From: Streptomyces sp. NBC_01288
Lineage (GTDB): Bacteria > Actinomycetota > Actinomycetes > Streptomycetales > Streptomycetaceae
Direction of reading: 5' to 3'
Length of the DNA stretch: 64,000 nucleotides
Assembly: GCF_035982055.1 (NCBI RefSeq)
Contig: NZ_CP108427.1
Location: forward strand, 4,897,001 to 4,961,000
The position numbers were made by a program, and so were the translations under genes. This document shows positions 8,920 to 17,474 of this stretch, one piece after another (within the stretch, counting starts at the first letter, position 1; every line of letters begins with the position of its first letter). The notes beneath the pieces were generated by a model, which worked only from the letters and a program-made list of their open reading frames with translations, had not been told where the DNA came from and did not search any database.

Positions 8920-9951
8920 TTACTTGATCTTCGTGCCCGTGGAGCGCAGGTTCGAGCACGCCTCGGTGACGCGCGCCGCCATCGACGCCTCGGCGAGCTT
9001 GCCCCAGGTGCGCGGGTCGTAGGTCTTCTTGGAGCCGACCTCGCCGTCGACCTTCAGGACACCGTCGTAGTTCTTCAGCATGTGGTCCGCGACGGGGCGC
9101 GTGAACGCGTACTGGGTGTCGGTGTCGAGGTTCATCTTCACCACGCCGTTCTCCAGCGCGGTGGCGATCTCCTCCGGCGTGGAGCCGGAGCCGCCGTGGA
9201 AGACGAAGTTGAACGGCTTGCTGCCGGCCGGCTGGCCGTACTTCGCGGCCACGCCCTCGTTCAGCTCCTTGAGCAGGTCGGGGCGGAGCACGACGTTGCC
9301 CGGCTTGTACACGCCGTGCACGTTGCCGAAGGACGCGGCCAGCAGGTAGCGGCCCTTCTCGCCGAGGCCGAGCGCCTCGACCGTACGGATCGCGTCCTCG
9401 ACCGTGGTGTAGAGGGAGTCGTTGATCTCGTGCGAGACACCGTCCTCCTCGCCGCCGGTCGGGGTGATCTCCACCTCAAGGATGATCTTCGCGGCGGCCG
9501 CGCGGGCCAGCAGCTCCTGCGCGATGGCGAGGTTGTCGGCGAGGGTCTCCGCCGAACCGTCCCACATGTGCGACTGGAACAGCGGGTTGCCACCGGCCTT
9601 CACGCGCTCCTCGGAGACGGCGATCAGCGGACGGACGTAGCCGTCGAGCTTGTCCTTGGGGCAGTGGTCGGTGTGCAGCGCGACCGTGACCGGGTACTTC
9701 TCGGCGACGATGTGCGCGAACTCGGCCAGGGCCACGGAACCCAGAACCATCTCCTTGGCGTACTGGCCGCCCAGGAACTCGGCGCCACCCGTGGAGATCT
9801 GGACGATGCCGTCGCTCTCGGCCTCCGCGAAGCCGCGCAGCGCAGCGTGCAGGGTCTGGGTCGAGGTCACATTGATGGCCGGGTAGGCGAACTTGCCTGC
9901 CTTCGCCCGGTCGAGCATCTCGTTGTAGACCTCGGGGGTTGCGATGGGCAT
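8920..9951 (-). CDS. fba: Fructose-bisphosphate aldolase, class II
   Basis: A 343-aa cytoplasmic glycolytic/gluconeogenic enzyme that reversibly splits fructose 1,6-bisphosphate. Zinc-site motif ALHTDHCPKDKLDG, LEVEITPTGGEEDGV, FGNVHGVYKPGNV and the HGGSGSTPEEI phosphate loop mark a class IIA aldolase. Length is normal. The start has a ribosome site (AAGGAGCGGAC) eight bases upstream of ATG 9951. Expressed from its own region, as a 130-nt gap separates it from pyrE upstream. Confidence 0.97.
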   Translation of the reverse strand: MPIATPEVYNEMLDRAKAGKFAYPAINVTSTQTLHAALRGFAEAESDGIVQISTGGAEFLGGQYAKEMVLGSVALAEFAHIVAEKYPVTVALHTDHCPKDKLDGYVRPLIAVSEERVKAGGNPLFQSHMWDGSAETLADNLAIAQELLARAAAAKIILEVEITPTGGEEDGVSHEINDSLYTTVEDAIRTVEALGLGEKGRYLLAASFGNVHGVYKPGNVVLRPDLLKELNEGVAAKYGQPAGSKPFNFVFHGGSGSTPEEIATALENGVVKMNLDTDTQYAFTRPVADHMLKNYDGVLKVDGEVGSKKTYDPRTWGKLAEASMAARVTEACSNLRSTGTKIK

Positions 9952-10083
9952 CTGTCCGCTCCTTGGTATGTGCGGGTTGGCGATCTTCGCGATCTGCGTG
10001 CTACGGCCCTGACCTAGACCTTGGGTGCGACGTCATCGTCGTGCCCATCTTTCCAGACGGGGCCTGATGCTAAGAGTGGGCGG

Positions 10084-10632
10084 TCAGTCCAGGCCCAGTT
10101 CGTCCTTGGAGTAGGCGAAGAGATACGGCACTCCCGCACCGGCCTCGATCTTCTCGGCGGCGCCGGTAGCCCGGTCCACGATCGTCGCGACGCCGACAAC
10201 CTCCGCACCGGCCGCGCGCACGGCCTCGACCGCGGTGAGCGGGGAGTCGCCGGTCGTGGAGGTGTCCTCGACGACCAGGACGCGGCGGCCCTTGATCTCG
10301 GGGCCCTCCACCTGACGCTGCATGCCGTGCGCCTTCGCGGCCTTGCGCACGACGAAGGCGTCCAGCTTCCGCCCACGCGCGGCGGCGGCGTGCAGCATCG
10401 ACGTGGCGACCGGGTCGGCGCCCATGGTCAGCCCGCCGACCGCGTCGAAGTCGAGGTCGGCGGTCAGGTCCAGCAGCACCTGCCCGACGAGCGGGGCGGC
10501 CTCGCCGTCGAGGGTGACGCGGCGGAGGTCGATGTAGTAATCGGCCTCCAGCCCCGACGACAGGGTCACCTTGCCGTGCACCACGGCCTTGTCCTTGATC
10601 TGCTGCAGCACCACGCCGCGTACGTCCGTCAT
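10084..10632 (-). CDS. pyrE: Orotate phosphoribosyltransferase
   Basis: A 182-aa cytoplasmic enzyme converting orotate and PRPP to orotidine monophosphate in pyrimidine synthesis. The PRPP-binding motif VLVVEDTSTTGDS is at about residues 117-129; VTLSSGLEADYYIDLR at the N-terminus is an OPRTase signature. It lies 10 nt after the epimerase-like gene, so it is likely read from the same transcript. Confidence 0.95.
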   Translation of the reverse strand: MTDVRGVVLQQIKDKAVVHGKVTLSSGLEADYYIDLRRVTLDGEAAPLVGQVLLDLTADLDFDAVGGLTMGADPVATSMLHAAAARGRKLDAFVVRKAAKAHGMQRQVEGPEIKGRRVLVVEDTSTTGDSPLTAVEAVRAAGAEVVGVATIVDRATGAAEKIEAGAGVPYLFAYSKDELGLD

Positions 10633-10642
10633 GCCGCCCAGC

Positions 10643-11431
10643 TTAGAGGCGGGTCCACGCCCAGGTCATCGTGGCTTCCAGCGGCTCGATCGGGGTGACC
10701 AGCCGGGGCAGGGTGTTCAGGCCGTTCGGCGGGCCGGTCTGCGGTTCCACGCACACGGCGGCCTCCTGCTCGTCGTAGACGACGACCCATTCCTCCGGGC
10801 TCGTCACCTTCAGCTCCAGCTGCCCCGGCCAGGTCAGCGTGACGTCGACGCCGCCGGGCATGCCGAAGCAGTCGTCCCAGGGGCTCGGCCGCACGTCGAT
10901 GCGCTTGCCGGTGGGGAGGTGGTCGTCGCCGCGCTCCTCCTGCCAGGCGGGGCTGAAGTCGACGGTCACGTCCTCGCCGCCGAGGTTGCGGTGGAACCAC
11001 GGGTGCCAGCCGATCTGCGCCGGGAACGAGTCGTCGTACGCCTCCACCGCCATCGTGAGCGTCAGGGCGTCCCCGGTCAGCGCGACGACCTGGGTGACGC
11101 GGCCCGGGTGGGGCCAGGGCTCGACCAGGTCGTACGTGATGACCGCCTCGTCGGCCGACCTGCGGGCGGTGCGCCAGGCGCCGTCGCGGACGGTGCCGTG
11201 GATGGCGTGCGGCGGGGAGTTGAGCGGCATCTGGCGGAGGGTGCCGCCGTCGAGGAAGCGGCCGTCGCGGGTCCGGCCGCACCAGGGGACCATCGGGAAG
11301 CACCCGAACCGCTCGCCCTGGCGCAGGAGTTCGGTGCCGCCGACGCGGAGCCCTCCGATACGGCCGCCGTTGCCCGGCTGCACCGTCACTTCCGCGTCAC
11401 CCGCGGTCAGCGTGATCTCTTCGTTACTCAC
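10643..11431 (-). CDS. Aldose 1-epimerase family protein
   Basis: A 262-aa protein of the galactose mutarotase-like fold. It shows GNGGRIGGLRVGGTELL at the N-terminus, the substrate-site histidines in PPHAIHGTVRDGAW and GWHPWFHRNL, and an acid in VYDEQEAAVCVEPQTGPPN. Such proteins interconvert hexose anomers or act on sugar phosphates; the exact substrate is not shown. Starts at GTG. Immediately upstream of pyrE (10-nt gap). Confidence 0.85.
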   Translation of the reverse strand: MSNEEITLTAGDAEVTVQPGNGGRIGGLRVGGTELLRQGERFGCFPMVPWCGRTRDGRFLDGGTLRQMPLNSPPHAIHGTVRDGAWRTARRSADEAVITYDLVEPWPHPGRVTQVVALTGDALTLTMAVEAYDDSFPAQIGWHPWFHRNLGGEDVTVDFSPAWQEERGDDHLPTGKRIDVRPSPWDDCFGMPGGVDVTLTWPGQLELKVTSPEEWVVVYDEQEAAVCVEPQTGPPNGLNTLPRLVTPIEPLEATMTWAWTRL

Positions 11432-11487
11432 GGCACGACCCTACTGGGCGGATCGACGGTCCGATCAAGAGGGCGAACGGCGAACCG

Positions 11488-12387
11488 TCAACGGCGTTTG
11501 CGCAACACCCTGTTGACCACGATCGCCGAGGCCACGAGCACCGCCGCGGCCGGAGCGGCCCAGCGGAGGGTGGCGTTCGCCGCCACGGTCTGCGGGGCGG
11601 GGACGGGGGCGTAACGGCCGCGCGGGGGTGCGTGGTCGACCTCCTCCGCGCTGCGCCCGATCATCGTGCGGCGCGCGTGCGCGGCTTCGGCGGGGGGTTC
11701 GGGGGTGTCGGCGAAGGTCTCGGAGACGTGCGGTTCGGGCTCGTCCAGGCCACCGATGCCGGCCACGGGCTCGTCGATGTCATCGATGCCGTCGTCGATG
11801 CCGTCGTTGTCGTTGTCGTCGATCTCATCGGGCTCGTCGGCCAGTGGGCCCGTGGGCGGAGGCGGGACCTCGGCCTCCAGTGGCTCCAACACGGCGGTGG
11901 GGTCGGCGAGTTCGGCCGGACCCGATTCCTCCGCCTCCCCCTCCGCCACCCCATCCGTCTCCCCTTCCGCTTCCGCCCCCAGGTTGTCCGCGAACCGGTC
12001 CAGCAGCCTGGTCGCCGCCGCCCGCACCGCGTCCGGCGCCAGTTCGGTGATCCGGCCGTCCGCCGTCGCCGTACCGTCGAAGACGAGGGTGCAGCCGCCG
12101 TCGGACTCGCGGACGCGCAACGTGAGCGCGAGTTTCACGGAACCGGTGCCGCGGGCCTCGGTCGCGTCGCCCTCCACGGCGTACGTACCGTCGTCCTGCG
12201 CGGAGACGCGCGCGGAACCCCGGTAGGTGATGGAGTGGCCGCCGACGCGGACCTTCAGGCGTCCGGCGACGGGTTCGGTACCGGCGTCCTGCTGGAAGCC
12301 GGGGACGGCGCGGGCGACCCGGGCGGGGTCCGCGAACGCGGCCCACAGTCGCTCGGCGGGAACCGGAACGTACACCTCATGCTCCAT
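11488..12387 (-). CDS. SRPBCC/CoxG domain protein with acidic linker and C-terminal membrane anchor
   Basis: A 299-aa protein in three parts. Residues 1-150 look like a CoxG/SRPBCC domain (MEHEVYVPVPAERLWAAFAD, TYRGSARV, FDGTATADGRI). Residues 155-265 are an acidic, low-complexity segment with repeated Glu/Pro and IDDNDNDGIDDGIDD-type runs that resemble calcium-binding repeats. The C-terminus is one membrane helix (APAAAVLVASAIVVN) followed by RKRR. In carbon monoxide dehydrogenase clusters CoxG helps membrane recruitment, but no cox genes are nearby, so the role here is unknown. Confidence 0.75.
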   Translation of the reverse strand: MEHEVYVPVPAERLWAAFADPARVARAVPGFQQDAGTEPVAGRLKVRVGGHSITYRGSARVSAQDDGTYAVEGDATEARGTGSVKLALTLRVRESDGGCTLVFDGTATADGRITELAPDAVRAAATRLLDRFADNLGAEAEGETDGVAEGEAEESGPAELADPTAVLEPLEAEVPPPPTGPLADEPDEIDDNDNDGIDDGIDDIDEPVAGIGGLDEPEPHVSETFADTPEPPAEAAHARRTMIGRSAEEVDHAPPRGRYAPVPAPQTVAANATLRWAAPAAAVLVASAIVVNRVLRKRR

Positions 12388-12516
12388 GCTTGCCGAGCCT
12401 ACCTAGGTTGACCGGGGGTACACCTGCCGTTGCCCGGAAGTGCCGGCGTGTTGACGCGGGCGTCGGATGACGCCGACCCGCGCCGAAAAGCGGGCGTCCC
12501 TCCCGCACACAGGACT

Positions 12517-14118
12517 TCAGTACCGCGGATGCACCAACGTGGAAGCCGCCAGCCCCGGCACCCGCGTCCGCTCCGCCGCCCGTTCCTCGCTCGCCAGCCC
12601 CGGTCCCGGCTCCACCGGCGCCACCCCCCGGGTCGCCAGCACGAACCCCCAGTCGCGCGGCGCCCGGGACGTGCCCGTCGTACGGTCCGGCCCCGCCGCG
12701 AACCCCGAGGCACGGCCGCCCACCCGGTACGGGACGGGGTGGAGCCCGGCCGCGCGAACCGTCGAGACCACCGTCCAGAAGACATGGCGCCGGGAGGAGA
12801 CGGGACCCGCGTGCACGACCAGCCGCCCCCGCTCCGTGAGGGCGCGGCGCGCGAGGCCGTAGAACTCCTGGGAGTACAGCTTCGTGCTGGCGGTGATGCC
12901 GGGGTCCGGGAGGTCCGCGATCACCACGTCGTACGACCCCGGGCGCACCGCGCGCAGCCGGTCGAAGGGGTCACCCGTGGTCACGTGGACGCGCGGGTCG
13001 TCGTAGACATGACCGTTGAGGGCGGACAGGGCGCTGTCGTGGCGGGCCAACCGGACGACGCCCGCGTCGAGTTCGACGATGTCGACGCGGCGCACGCCCC
13101 GGTGGCGCAGCACTTCCCGCGCCGCGAGGCCGTCTCCGCCGCCGAGGACGAGCACGCGCGCGTGGGGGCCGTTCATCGCGGGGGCGACGAGCGCCTGGTG
13201 ATAGCGGTTCTCGTCGCGGCCGCTGACCCTGAGGCGGCCGTCGAGGAAGAGGTCGAGGGGGCGGCCGTGGTCGCCGCCGGTGAGGACGACCTCCTGGACG
13301 TCGGTCTGGAGCGCGACCCGCACGTCCTTTCCGTAGACCGCGTGCCGCGCGGCCCGTTCGAAGTCGTCGACCAGTACGGCGGCGGAGGCGAGCAGGCCGA
13401 GGACGGTGAGGTTGGTGATGACCAGGAGCCAGCGGCCCCGGCGGGAGAGGTCGCGGCGGAACAGGCCCAGGACCAGGCAGCCGCCGGCGACCACGTTGAC
13501 CGTGCCGGTGAGCAGGGTGCCGGTCAGCTGGCCCAGGAAGGGCAGGAGCAGGAAGGGGAACGCCAGGCCGCCGACCAGCGCGCCGACGTAGTCCGCCGCG
13601 AACAGGTCGGCCACCGCACCCCCCGCGTCCTGGCGGCGGATCCGCTGGATCAGCTCCATCAGCAACGGGACCTCCGCGCCGATCAGCAGCCCGATGGCGA
13701 GCGAGAAGGCGACCAGGAGACAGCGCGGGCCCTGCGCCCACAGGCCGCCCCAGTTCCCGGTCCAGGCGAAGACCGCGTACAACGCCATCGCGCTGCACCC
13801 GCCGATCAGCGCGAGGGCCGCCTCGACCGCGCCGAAACCCGCCGCCGCGTGCCAGCGCAGCCGTTTCGCGCCGAGCGAGCCGATGCCCATCGCGAACACC
13901 ATCACGGAGAGGACGACGGACGCCTGGGTGACCGAGTCGCCGATCAAGTACGAGGCGAGGGCGACGAGTTCGAGTTCGTACACGAGTCCGCAGGCCGCGC
14001 AGACGAAGACACCCGCGAGCACCAGGAACCGGCCCGTGCCCGGCCGTACGGGCAGCCGCGCGGGGCCTGCCCACGGTGGCTGGGTACCCGGCCGGGCCGG
14101 CGCGTGCGGTTCGATCAC
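12517..14118 (-). CDS. Membrane-fused spermidine-synthase-like protein
   Basis: A 533-aa fusion. The N-terminal half holds about seven membrane helices (first at residues 32-48, with CGLVYELELVALASYL). The C-terminal half is an aminopropyltransferase-like Rossmann domain with VLVLGGGDGLAAREVL, the acidic VDIVELDAGV and VIADLPDPGI. These match polyamine aminopropyltransferases that use decarboxylated S-adenosylmethionine, but membrane-fused versions are poorly characterised and the acceptor is unknown. GTG start. The neighbouring DUF2617 gene lies upstream on the same strand with a 92-nt gap, suggesting a functional pair. Confidence 0.85.
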   Translation of the reverse strand: MIEPHAPARPGTQPPWAGPARLPVRPGTGRFLVLAGVFVCAACGLVYELELVALASYLIGDSVTQASVVLSVMVFAMGIGSLGAKRLRWHAAAGFGAVEAALALIGGCSAMALYAVFAWTGNWGGLWAQGPRCLLVAFSLAIGLLIGAEVPLLMELIQRIRRQDAGGAVADLFAADYVGALVGGLAFPFLLLPFLGQLTGTLLTGTVNVVAGGCLVLGLFRRDLSRRGRWLLVITNLTVLGLLASAAVLVDDFERAARHAVYGKDVRVALQTDVQEVVLTGGDHGRPLDLFLDGRLRVSGRDENRYHQALVAPAMNGPHARVLVLGGGDGLAAREVLRHRGVRRVDIVELDAGVVRLARHDSALSALNGHVYDDPRVHVTTGDPFDRLRAVRPGSYDVVIADLPDPGITASTKLYSQEFYGLARRALTERGRLVVHAGPVSSRRHVFWTVVSTVRAAGLHPVPYRVGGRASGFAAGPDRTTGTSRAPRDWGFVLATRGVAPVEPGPGLASEERAAERTRVPGLAASTLVHPRY

Positions 14119-14210
14119 GCTGCGACGTTACGTCACATGACGGGCACGCTTCGTCACCCACACGTGTGGAATGTGTTTACGGCGACCGGGGTCGGTGTCG
14201 GCCGTACAAC

Positions 14211-14747
14211 TCACGCAGGGGAGGGCACCGCGTGCCCCACCGGCACCCGCACCCCCACCCGCGTCCGGGTCGCCACCAGCTGCCCGTCCTGCGGATACGC
14301 GTGCCAGGTGCGCCAGTGCACCTGCCCCTCGTGCCGCTGGGCGAGCATCGCGGTGAAGGCGTGCGGGCTGCCGGGGAAGACCCCGGCCAGGCCGTTGGGA
14401 TGGTCGGCGACGAGGGCCAGCAGTTCCTGGGCGCGGCCCGCGAACTGCCCCGGGGACAGCACCTCGACCCGGGCCGCGAACTCGTACTCCCAGTCGCCGA
14501 CCCGCTTGGCCACCCCGAGCGGCAGCGGTGTGCTGGAACCCGGGATGCACGCGACCGTCTCCGAACAGCAGCCCCGCTCCTCGTCCAGGAGTACCTGGTG
14601 GGACGCGCCGAGCAGTCTCAACTGGAGCTTCGCACCGGCCAGTTCGAGATCGAGCGTGGCCAGGGCGGGAAGCGGCTCGCGCCCCAGGGTCCAGGCGAGG
14701 TCGGCCGCGCGCGTATCGGTGTAGGAGGTCTTCAGGGTCGTGAGCAT
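14211..14747 (-). CDS. DUF2617 family protein
   Basis: A 178-aa soluble protein; family recognised from MLTTLKTSYTDTRAADLAW and the LLDEERGCCSETVACIPG segment. Function is unknown. Placed directly upstream of the membrane spermidine-synthase-like gene on the same strand, an association that suggests a shared pathway. GGAG lies upstream of ATG 14747. Confidence 0.8.
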   Translation of the reverse strand: MLTTLKTSYTDTRAADLAWTLGREPLPALATLDLELAGAKLQLRLLGASHQVLLDEERGCCSETVACIPGSSTPLPLGVAKRVGDWEYEFAARVEVLSPGQFAGRAQELLALVADHPNGLAGVFPGSPHAFTAMLAQRHEGQVHWRTWHAYPQDGQLVATRTRVGVRVPVGHAVPSPA

Positions 14748-15176
14748 GGATCGGCTCCGCTAGCACGCAAAGAAAGGGGAGGTGTGGGGTCCGGCACACC
14801 CCGGCCGACACCGGGCATCGGCCCGGTCGGCCCAGTCAGGAGAAGGTGTCCGCAGGCGCCCGAGGGGCTGCGTTGGGGCTGCGTCGGTGTGTTAGAGGGA
14901 ATCATGAGCGGTGGCGCCACCACAGCGTTTTTACCCAACTTCGTGGGGTTTCCATCCCTCAGGGGGCTGCACAGCTCAACTGTTCAACCAAGGCGTACGC
15001 CCAGGCGTGTCAGGCGCGCGCCGGAGCGCCCGCCGGGAGCGGTCTCCCGACGGGCGCCCCGACCCCCGTCCCATCCCCGTCGACGGCGCTCAGCTGCCCC
15101 GTGTCAGCTGTCACCGCGTCCGGCTCACCAGGCCACCGGGTCACCGCGTCCGGCCCGGTCGGTCACCGCGCCCGGC
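14748..15176. other. Intergenic region with hairpin and short direct repeats
   Basis: About 430 nt without a convincing gene. It contains a hairpin at 15026-15057 and three near-copies of a 15-nt repeat beginning at 15110, 15140 and 15162 next to the stop of the glycine-rich gene. The right part near 14748 presumably holds the DUF2617 promoter. Confidence 0.5.
15026..15057 (-). terminator. Hairpin downstream of the Cys/Gly-rich protein gene
   Basis: Arms 15026-15039 and 15044-15057 pair with one mismatch around a 4-nt loop. It lies 120 nt after the stop of the minus-strand gene and may end that transcript. Confidence 0.5.
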
Positions 15177-15506
15177 TCAGTTGCCGCCGCCGCAGCCGCC
15201 CCCGCAGGACGATCCCCCGCCGCACGACGACCCGCCCCCGCAGGACGAGTGCCCGCCGCCACCGCAGGAGTGGTGGCCCCCGTGATGCCCTCCGGAGTGG
15301 CCGCCCGAGGACGACGAACCCCCGTCCCCCGCCCACCAGCTGCTGCTCGTACCGGCGGCGCTACCGCCGTAGGACCCGGCCCGACGGCCCGATCCCTTGC
15401 TGAGCTTGTCCTTGCGCCCTGCGCGGACGATCGCCGTGATGAAGGCGGCCGCGACGACCGCCAGGATGACGAAGAAGAACATGCCTCCACCGAGGATGCT
15501 GAACAT
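15177..15506 (-). CDS. Small membrane protein with Cys/Gly/His-rich tail
   Basis: A 109-aa protein. Residues 3-29 form one membrane helix (GGGMFFFVILAVVAAAF), then a basic stop-transfer patch (RAGRKDKLSK). The tail is low complexity: His repeats (SGGHSGGHHGGHH) followed by repeated GGGxSCGGG units with about eight cysteines, ending GGCGGGN. A very strong ribosome site (GGAAGGAGG) precedes ATG 15506. I do not recognise the family; the Cys/His repeats suggest metal binding or cross-linking at the membrane, which is inference. Confidence 0.75.
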   Translation of the reverse strand: MFSILGGGMFFFVILAVVAAAFITAIVRAGRKDKLSKGSGRRAGSYGGSAAGTSSSWWAGDGGSSSSGGHSGGHHGGHHSCGGGGHSSCGGGSSCGGGSSCGGGCGGGN

Positions 15507-15644
15507 GGCGTCACCCTCCTTCCGATTCCCCCGAAGCGGCCCCCCGTGGGCGCCTCGTGTGGTGCGTGACACAGGGATGCCCGGCCGTCTCACCTGCCAA
15601 AGCAGAGTTGAGGAACTCCAGAGCTTGGGCGCAGGATGACGGGC

Positions 15645-16844
15645 ATGACCTCCACCGCACGCCCCCTCCTCAACCGCCGGCTCGCCGAGTTCGGGACGAC
15701 GATCTTCGCCGAGATGTCCGCCCTGGCCCTGAAGACCGGTTCGATCAACCTCGGCCAGGGTTTCCCCGACACGGACGGCCCCGAGGAGATCCGCGAGGCG
15801 GCGGTCCGCGCCCTGCGCGACGGACGCGGCAACCAGTACCCGCCGGGCCCCGGCGTCCCCGAACTCCGCACCGCGATCGCCGCCCACCAGCAGCGCCGCT
15901 ACGGCCTCTCCTACGACCCCGACGCCGAGGTCCTGGTCACGGCGGGCGCGACGGAGGCGATCGCCGCGGCGCTCCTGGCCCTGGTGGAACCCGGCGACGA
16001 GGTCATCGCCTTCGAGCCGTACTACGACTCCTACGCGGCCTGCATCGCGATGGCGGGCGGCACCCGCGTACCGGTCACCCTGCGCCCCTCCGAAGGCAGC
16101 TTCCGCCTCGACCTGGACGAGCTGCGCGCCGCCGTCACCGACCGCACCCGCCTCCTCCTGATCAACACCCCGCACAACCCGACCGGCACCGTCCTCACCC
16201 GCGAGGAACTCGCCGCCATCGCCGAACTCGCCGTAGAACGCGATCTGTTGGTGATCACCGACGAGGTGTACGAGCACCTGGTCTTCGACGCCGCCGAGCA
16301 CATCCCGCTCGTCACCTTCCCGGGGATGCGGGAGCGGACGGTGTCGATCGGCTCGGCGGGCAAGACGTTCTCGTTCACGGGGTGGAAGGTCGGGTGGGTG
16401 ACCGCCGCGGCACCACTGGTCACCGCCGTGCGCTCGGCGAAGCAGTTCCTGACGTACGTGGCGTCGGGCCCGTTCCAGTACGCGGTGGCGGAGGCCCTCT
16501 CCCTCCCCGACTCGTACTTCGACGCCTTCCGCACGGACATGCTGGCCAAGCGGGACGTCCTGGCGACGGGCCTGACGGAGGCGGGCTTCGAGGTCTTCCG
16601 CCCGGCGGGCACGTACTTCGTCACGACCGACATCCGCCCCCTCGGCACGGAGCTGTCCAAAAACGGCGACGGCTTCGCCTTCTGCCGCGCGCTGCCGGAG
16701 CTGGCCGGTGTCGTCGCCATCCCGAACGCGGTCTTCTACGACCACCGGGAGGAGGGCGCGCCCTTCGTGCGGTTCGCGTTCTGCAAGCGGACCGAGGTAC
16801 TGGCGGACGCGACGGAACGGCTCCGCAAGGCATTCGCACACTGA
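15645..16844 (+). CDS. PLP-dependent aminotransferase, class I/II
   Basis: A 399-aa cytoplasmic aminotransferase, class I fold. Seen: NLGQGFPDTDGP near the N-terminus, TAGATEAIAAAL, NTPHNPTGTVL, ITDEVYEHLVF and the PLP-lysine motif SAGKTFSFTGWKVGW, with RFAFCKR near the end. The pattern resembles the methionine/kynurenine (YbdL-like) or DapC-like subgroup; substrate is not assigned. ATG 15645 is chosen because AGGA is spaced about 8 nt from it; ATG 15636 is only 3 nt away. The last 153 nt are partly duplicated downstream at 17475-17624, around a toxin-antitoxin insertion. Confidence 0.9.
   Translation: MTSTARPLLNRRLAEFGTTIFAEMSALALKTGSINLGQGFPDTDGPEEIREAAVRALRDGRGNQYPPGPGVPELRTAIAAHQQRRYGLSYDPDAEVLVTAGATEAIAAALLALVEPGDEVIAFEPYYDSYAACIAMAGGTRVPVTLRPSEGSFRLDLDELRAAVTDRTRLLLINTPHNPTGTVLTREELAAIAELAVERDLLVITDEVYEHLVFDAAEHIPLVTFPGMRERTVSIGSAGKTFSFTGWKVGWVTAAAPLVTAVRSAKQFLTYVASGPFQYAVAEALSLPDSYFDAFRTDMLAKRDVLATGLTEAGFEVFRPAGTYFVTTDIRPLGTELSKNGDGFAFCRALPELAGVVAIPNAVFYDHREEGAPFVRFAFCKRTEVLADATERLRKAFAH
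16692..16790 (+). repeat. Direct repeat copy A (aminotransferase 3' end)
   Basis: 99 nt in the live aminotransferase that recur at 17475-17573 with a single mismatch. The sequences diverge immediately after both copies, and both reach a stop in the same frame. Confidence 0.95.
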
Positions 16845-16866
16845 CCGTCGTCCGCCGTTCCGACGC

Positions 16867-16896
16867 TTGCCCGGACTGAAGGCATCGACGTACAAT
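16867..16896 (+). promoter_or_regulatory. Promoter of the toxin-antitoxin pair
   Basis: TTGCCC (16867-16872) and TACAAT (16891-16896) are separated by 18 nt, a good SigA/HrdB-type promoter. The -10 box overlaps the left arm of the palindrome at 16885-16910, so a bound antitoxin would block it. Confidence 0.55.
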
Positions 16897-16910
16897 TTCC
16901 TGTACGTCGA
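16885..16910. promoter_or_regulatory. Palindromic operator before the antitoxin gene
   Basis: Perfect 10-bp inverted repeat (16885-16894 and 16901-16910, spacer 6 nt), each arm holding GTAC. YefM-family antitoxins are known to bind palindromes with a TGTACA-like core, so this is a probable autoregulatory operator. Confidence 0.65.
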
Positions 16911-16923
16911 AGGAGGTTCGATC

Positions 16924-17181
16924 GTGAAGACCATGACGTATTCCGAGTCGCGCGCGCGGTACGCCGAGGTGCTCAACTCCGTCACCGACGACCGCGAAGA
17001 GGTCGTCATCACCCGGGCCGGACATGAGCCGGTCGTCATCGTCTCCCTTGAGGACTACGAGTCCCTGAAGGAGACGGCATACCTGCTGCGCAGTCCGGCC
17101 AACGCCCGGCGCCTGCTCACGTCCATCGACGAGCTGGAAAACGGCGGCGGCACCGTGCGCGAGCTGGCGACCGACGAGTAG
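16924..17181 (+). CDS. Antitoxin, Phd/YefM family
   Basis: An 85-aa antitoxin. The N-terminal DNA-binding half MKTMTYSESRARYAEVLNSV and the segment GHEPVVIVSLEDYESLKET are typical YefM; the acidic C-terminus would thread onto the toxin. GTG 16924 has AAGGAGG seven bases upstream. It is 10 nt before the YoeB-type gene, the usual antitoxin-first operon. With its partner it sits exactly between the two copies of the duplicated aminotransferase end. Confidence 0.93.
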   Translation: MKTMTYSESRARYAEVLNSVTDDREEVVITRAGHEPVVIVSLEDYESLKETAYLLRSPANARRLLTSIDELENGGGTVRELATDE

Positions 17182-17191
17182 GGGCCGCGAG

Positions 17192-17452
17192 TTGAAGATC
17201 ACCTTCTCTTCCCGTGCCTGGGAGGACTACCTGTGGTGGCAGCTTCAGGACCGGAAGATCGTGAAGCGCATCAACACGCTCATCGCGGACATCACCCGGA
17301 ACGGCAACGAGGGAATCGGCAAACCGGAACCGCTCAAGCACGGATTCCAGGGTTACTGGTCGCGCCGCATCAACGACGAGCACCGACTGGTCTACAAGGC
17401 CACCGAGGACGGCGTCCTCATCGCGCAGTGCCGCTACCGCTACGAAGGCTGA
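17192..17452 (+). CDS. Toxin, Txe/YoeB family
   Basis: An 86-aa ribosome-dependent mRNA endonuclease-type toxin. It matches E. coli YoeB through IGKPEPLKH, YWSRRINDEHRLVYK and QCRYRYEG. Residues corresponding to the catalytic Glu46 and Arg65 appear present, but the position of the catalytic His83 (CRYHY in E. coli) is arginine here (CRYRY). TTG start at 17192, just downstream of the antitoxin stop. The substitution may weaken the activity. Confidence 0.9.
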   Translation: MKITFSSRAWEDYLWWQLQDRKIVKRINTLIADITRNGNEGIGKPEPLKHGFQGYWSRRINDEHRLVYKATEDGVLIAQCRYRYEG

Positions 17453-17474
17453 CAGGACCCAAGGACCGAGCTCA

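Noticed and set aside
12430..14724. Plus-strand 764-codon frame opposite the spermidine-synthase-like gene
   Set aside because: Shadow frame of the minus-strand gene; composition is Asp/Glu/Arg-biased with no domain.
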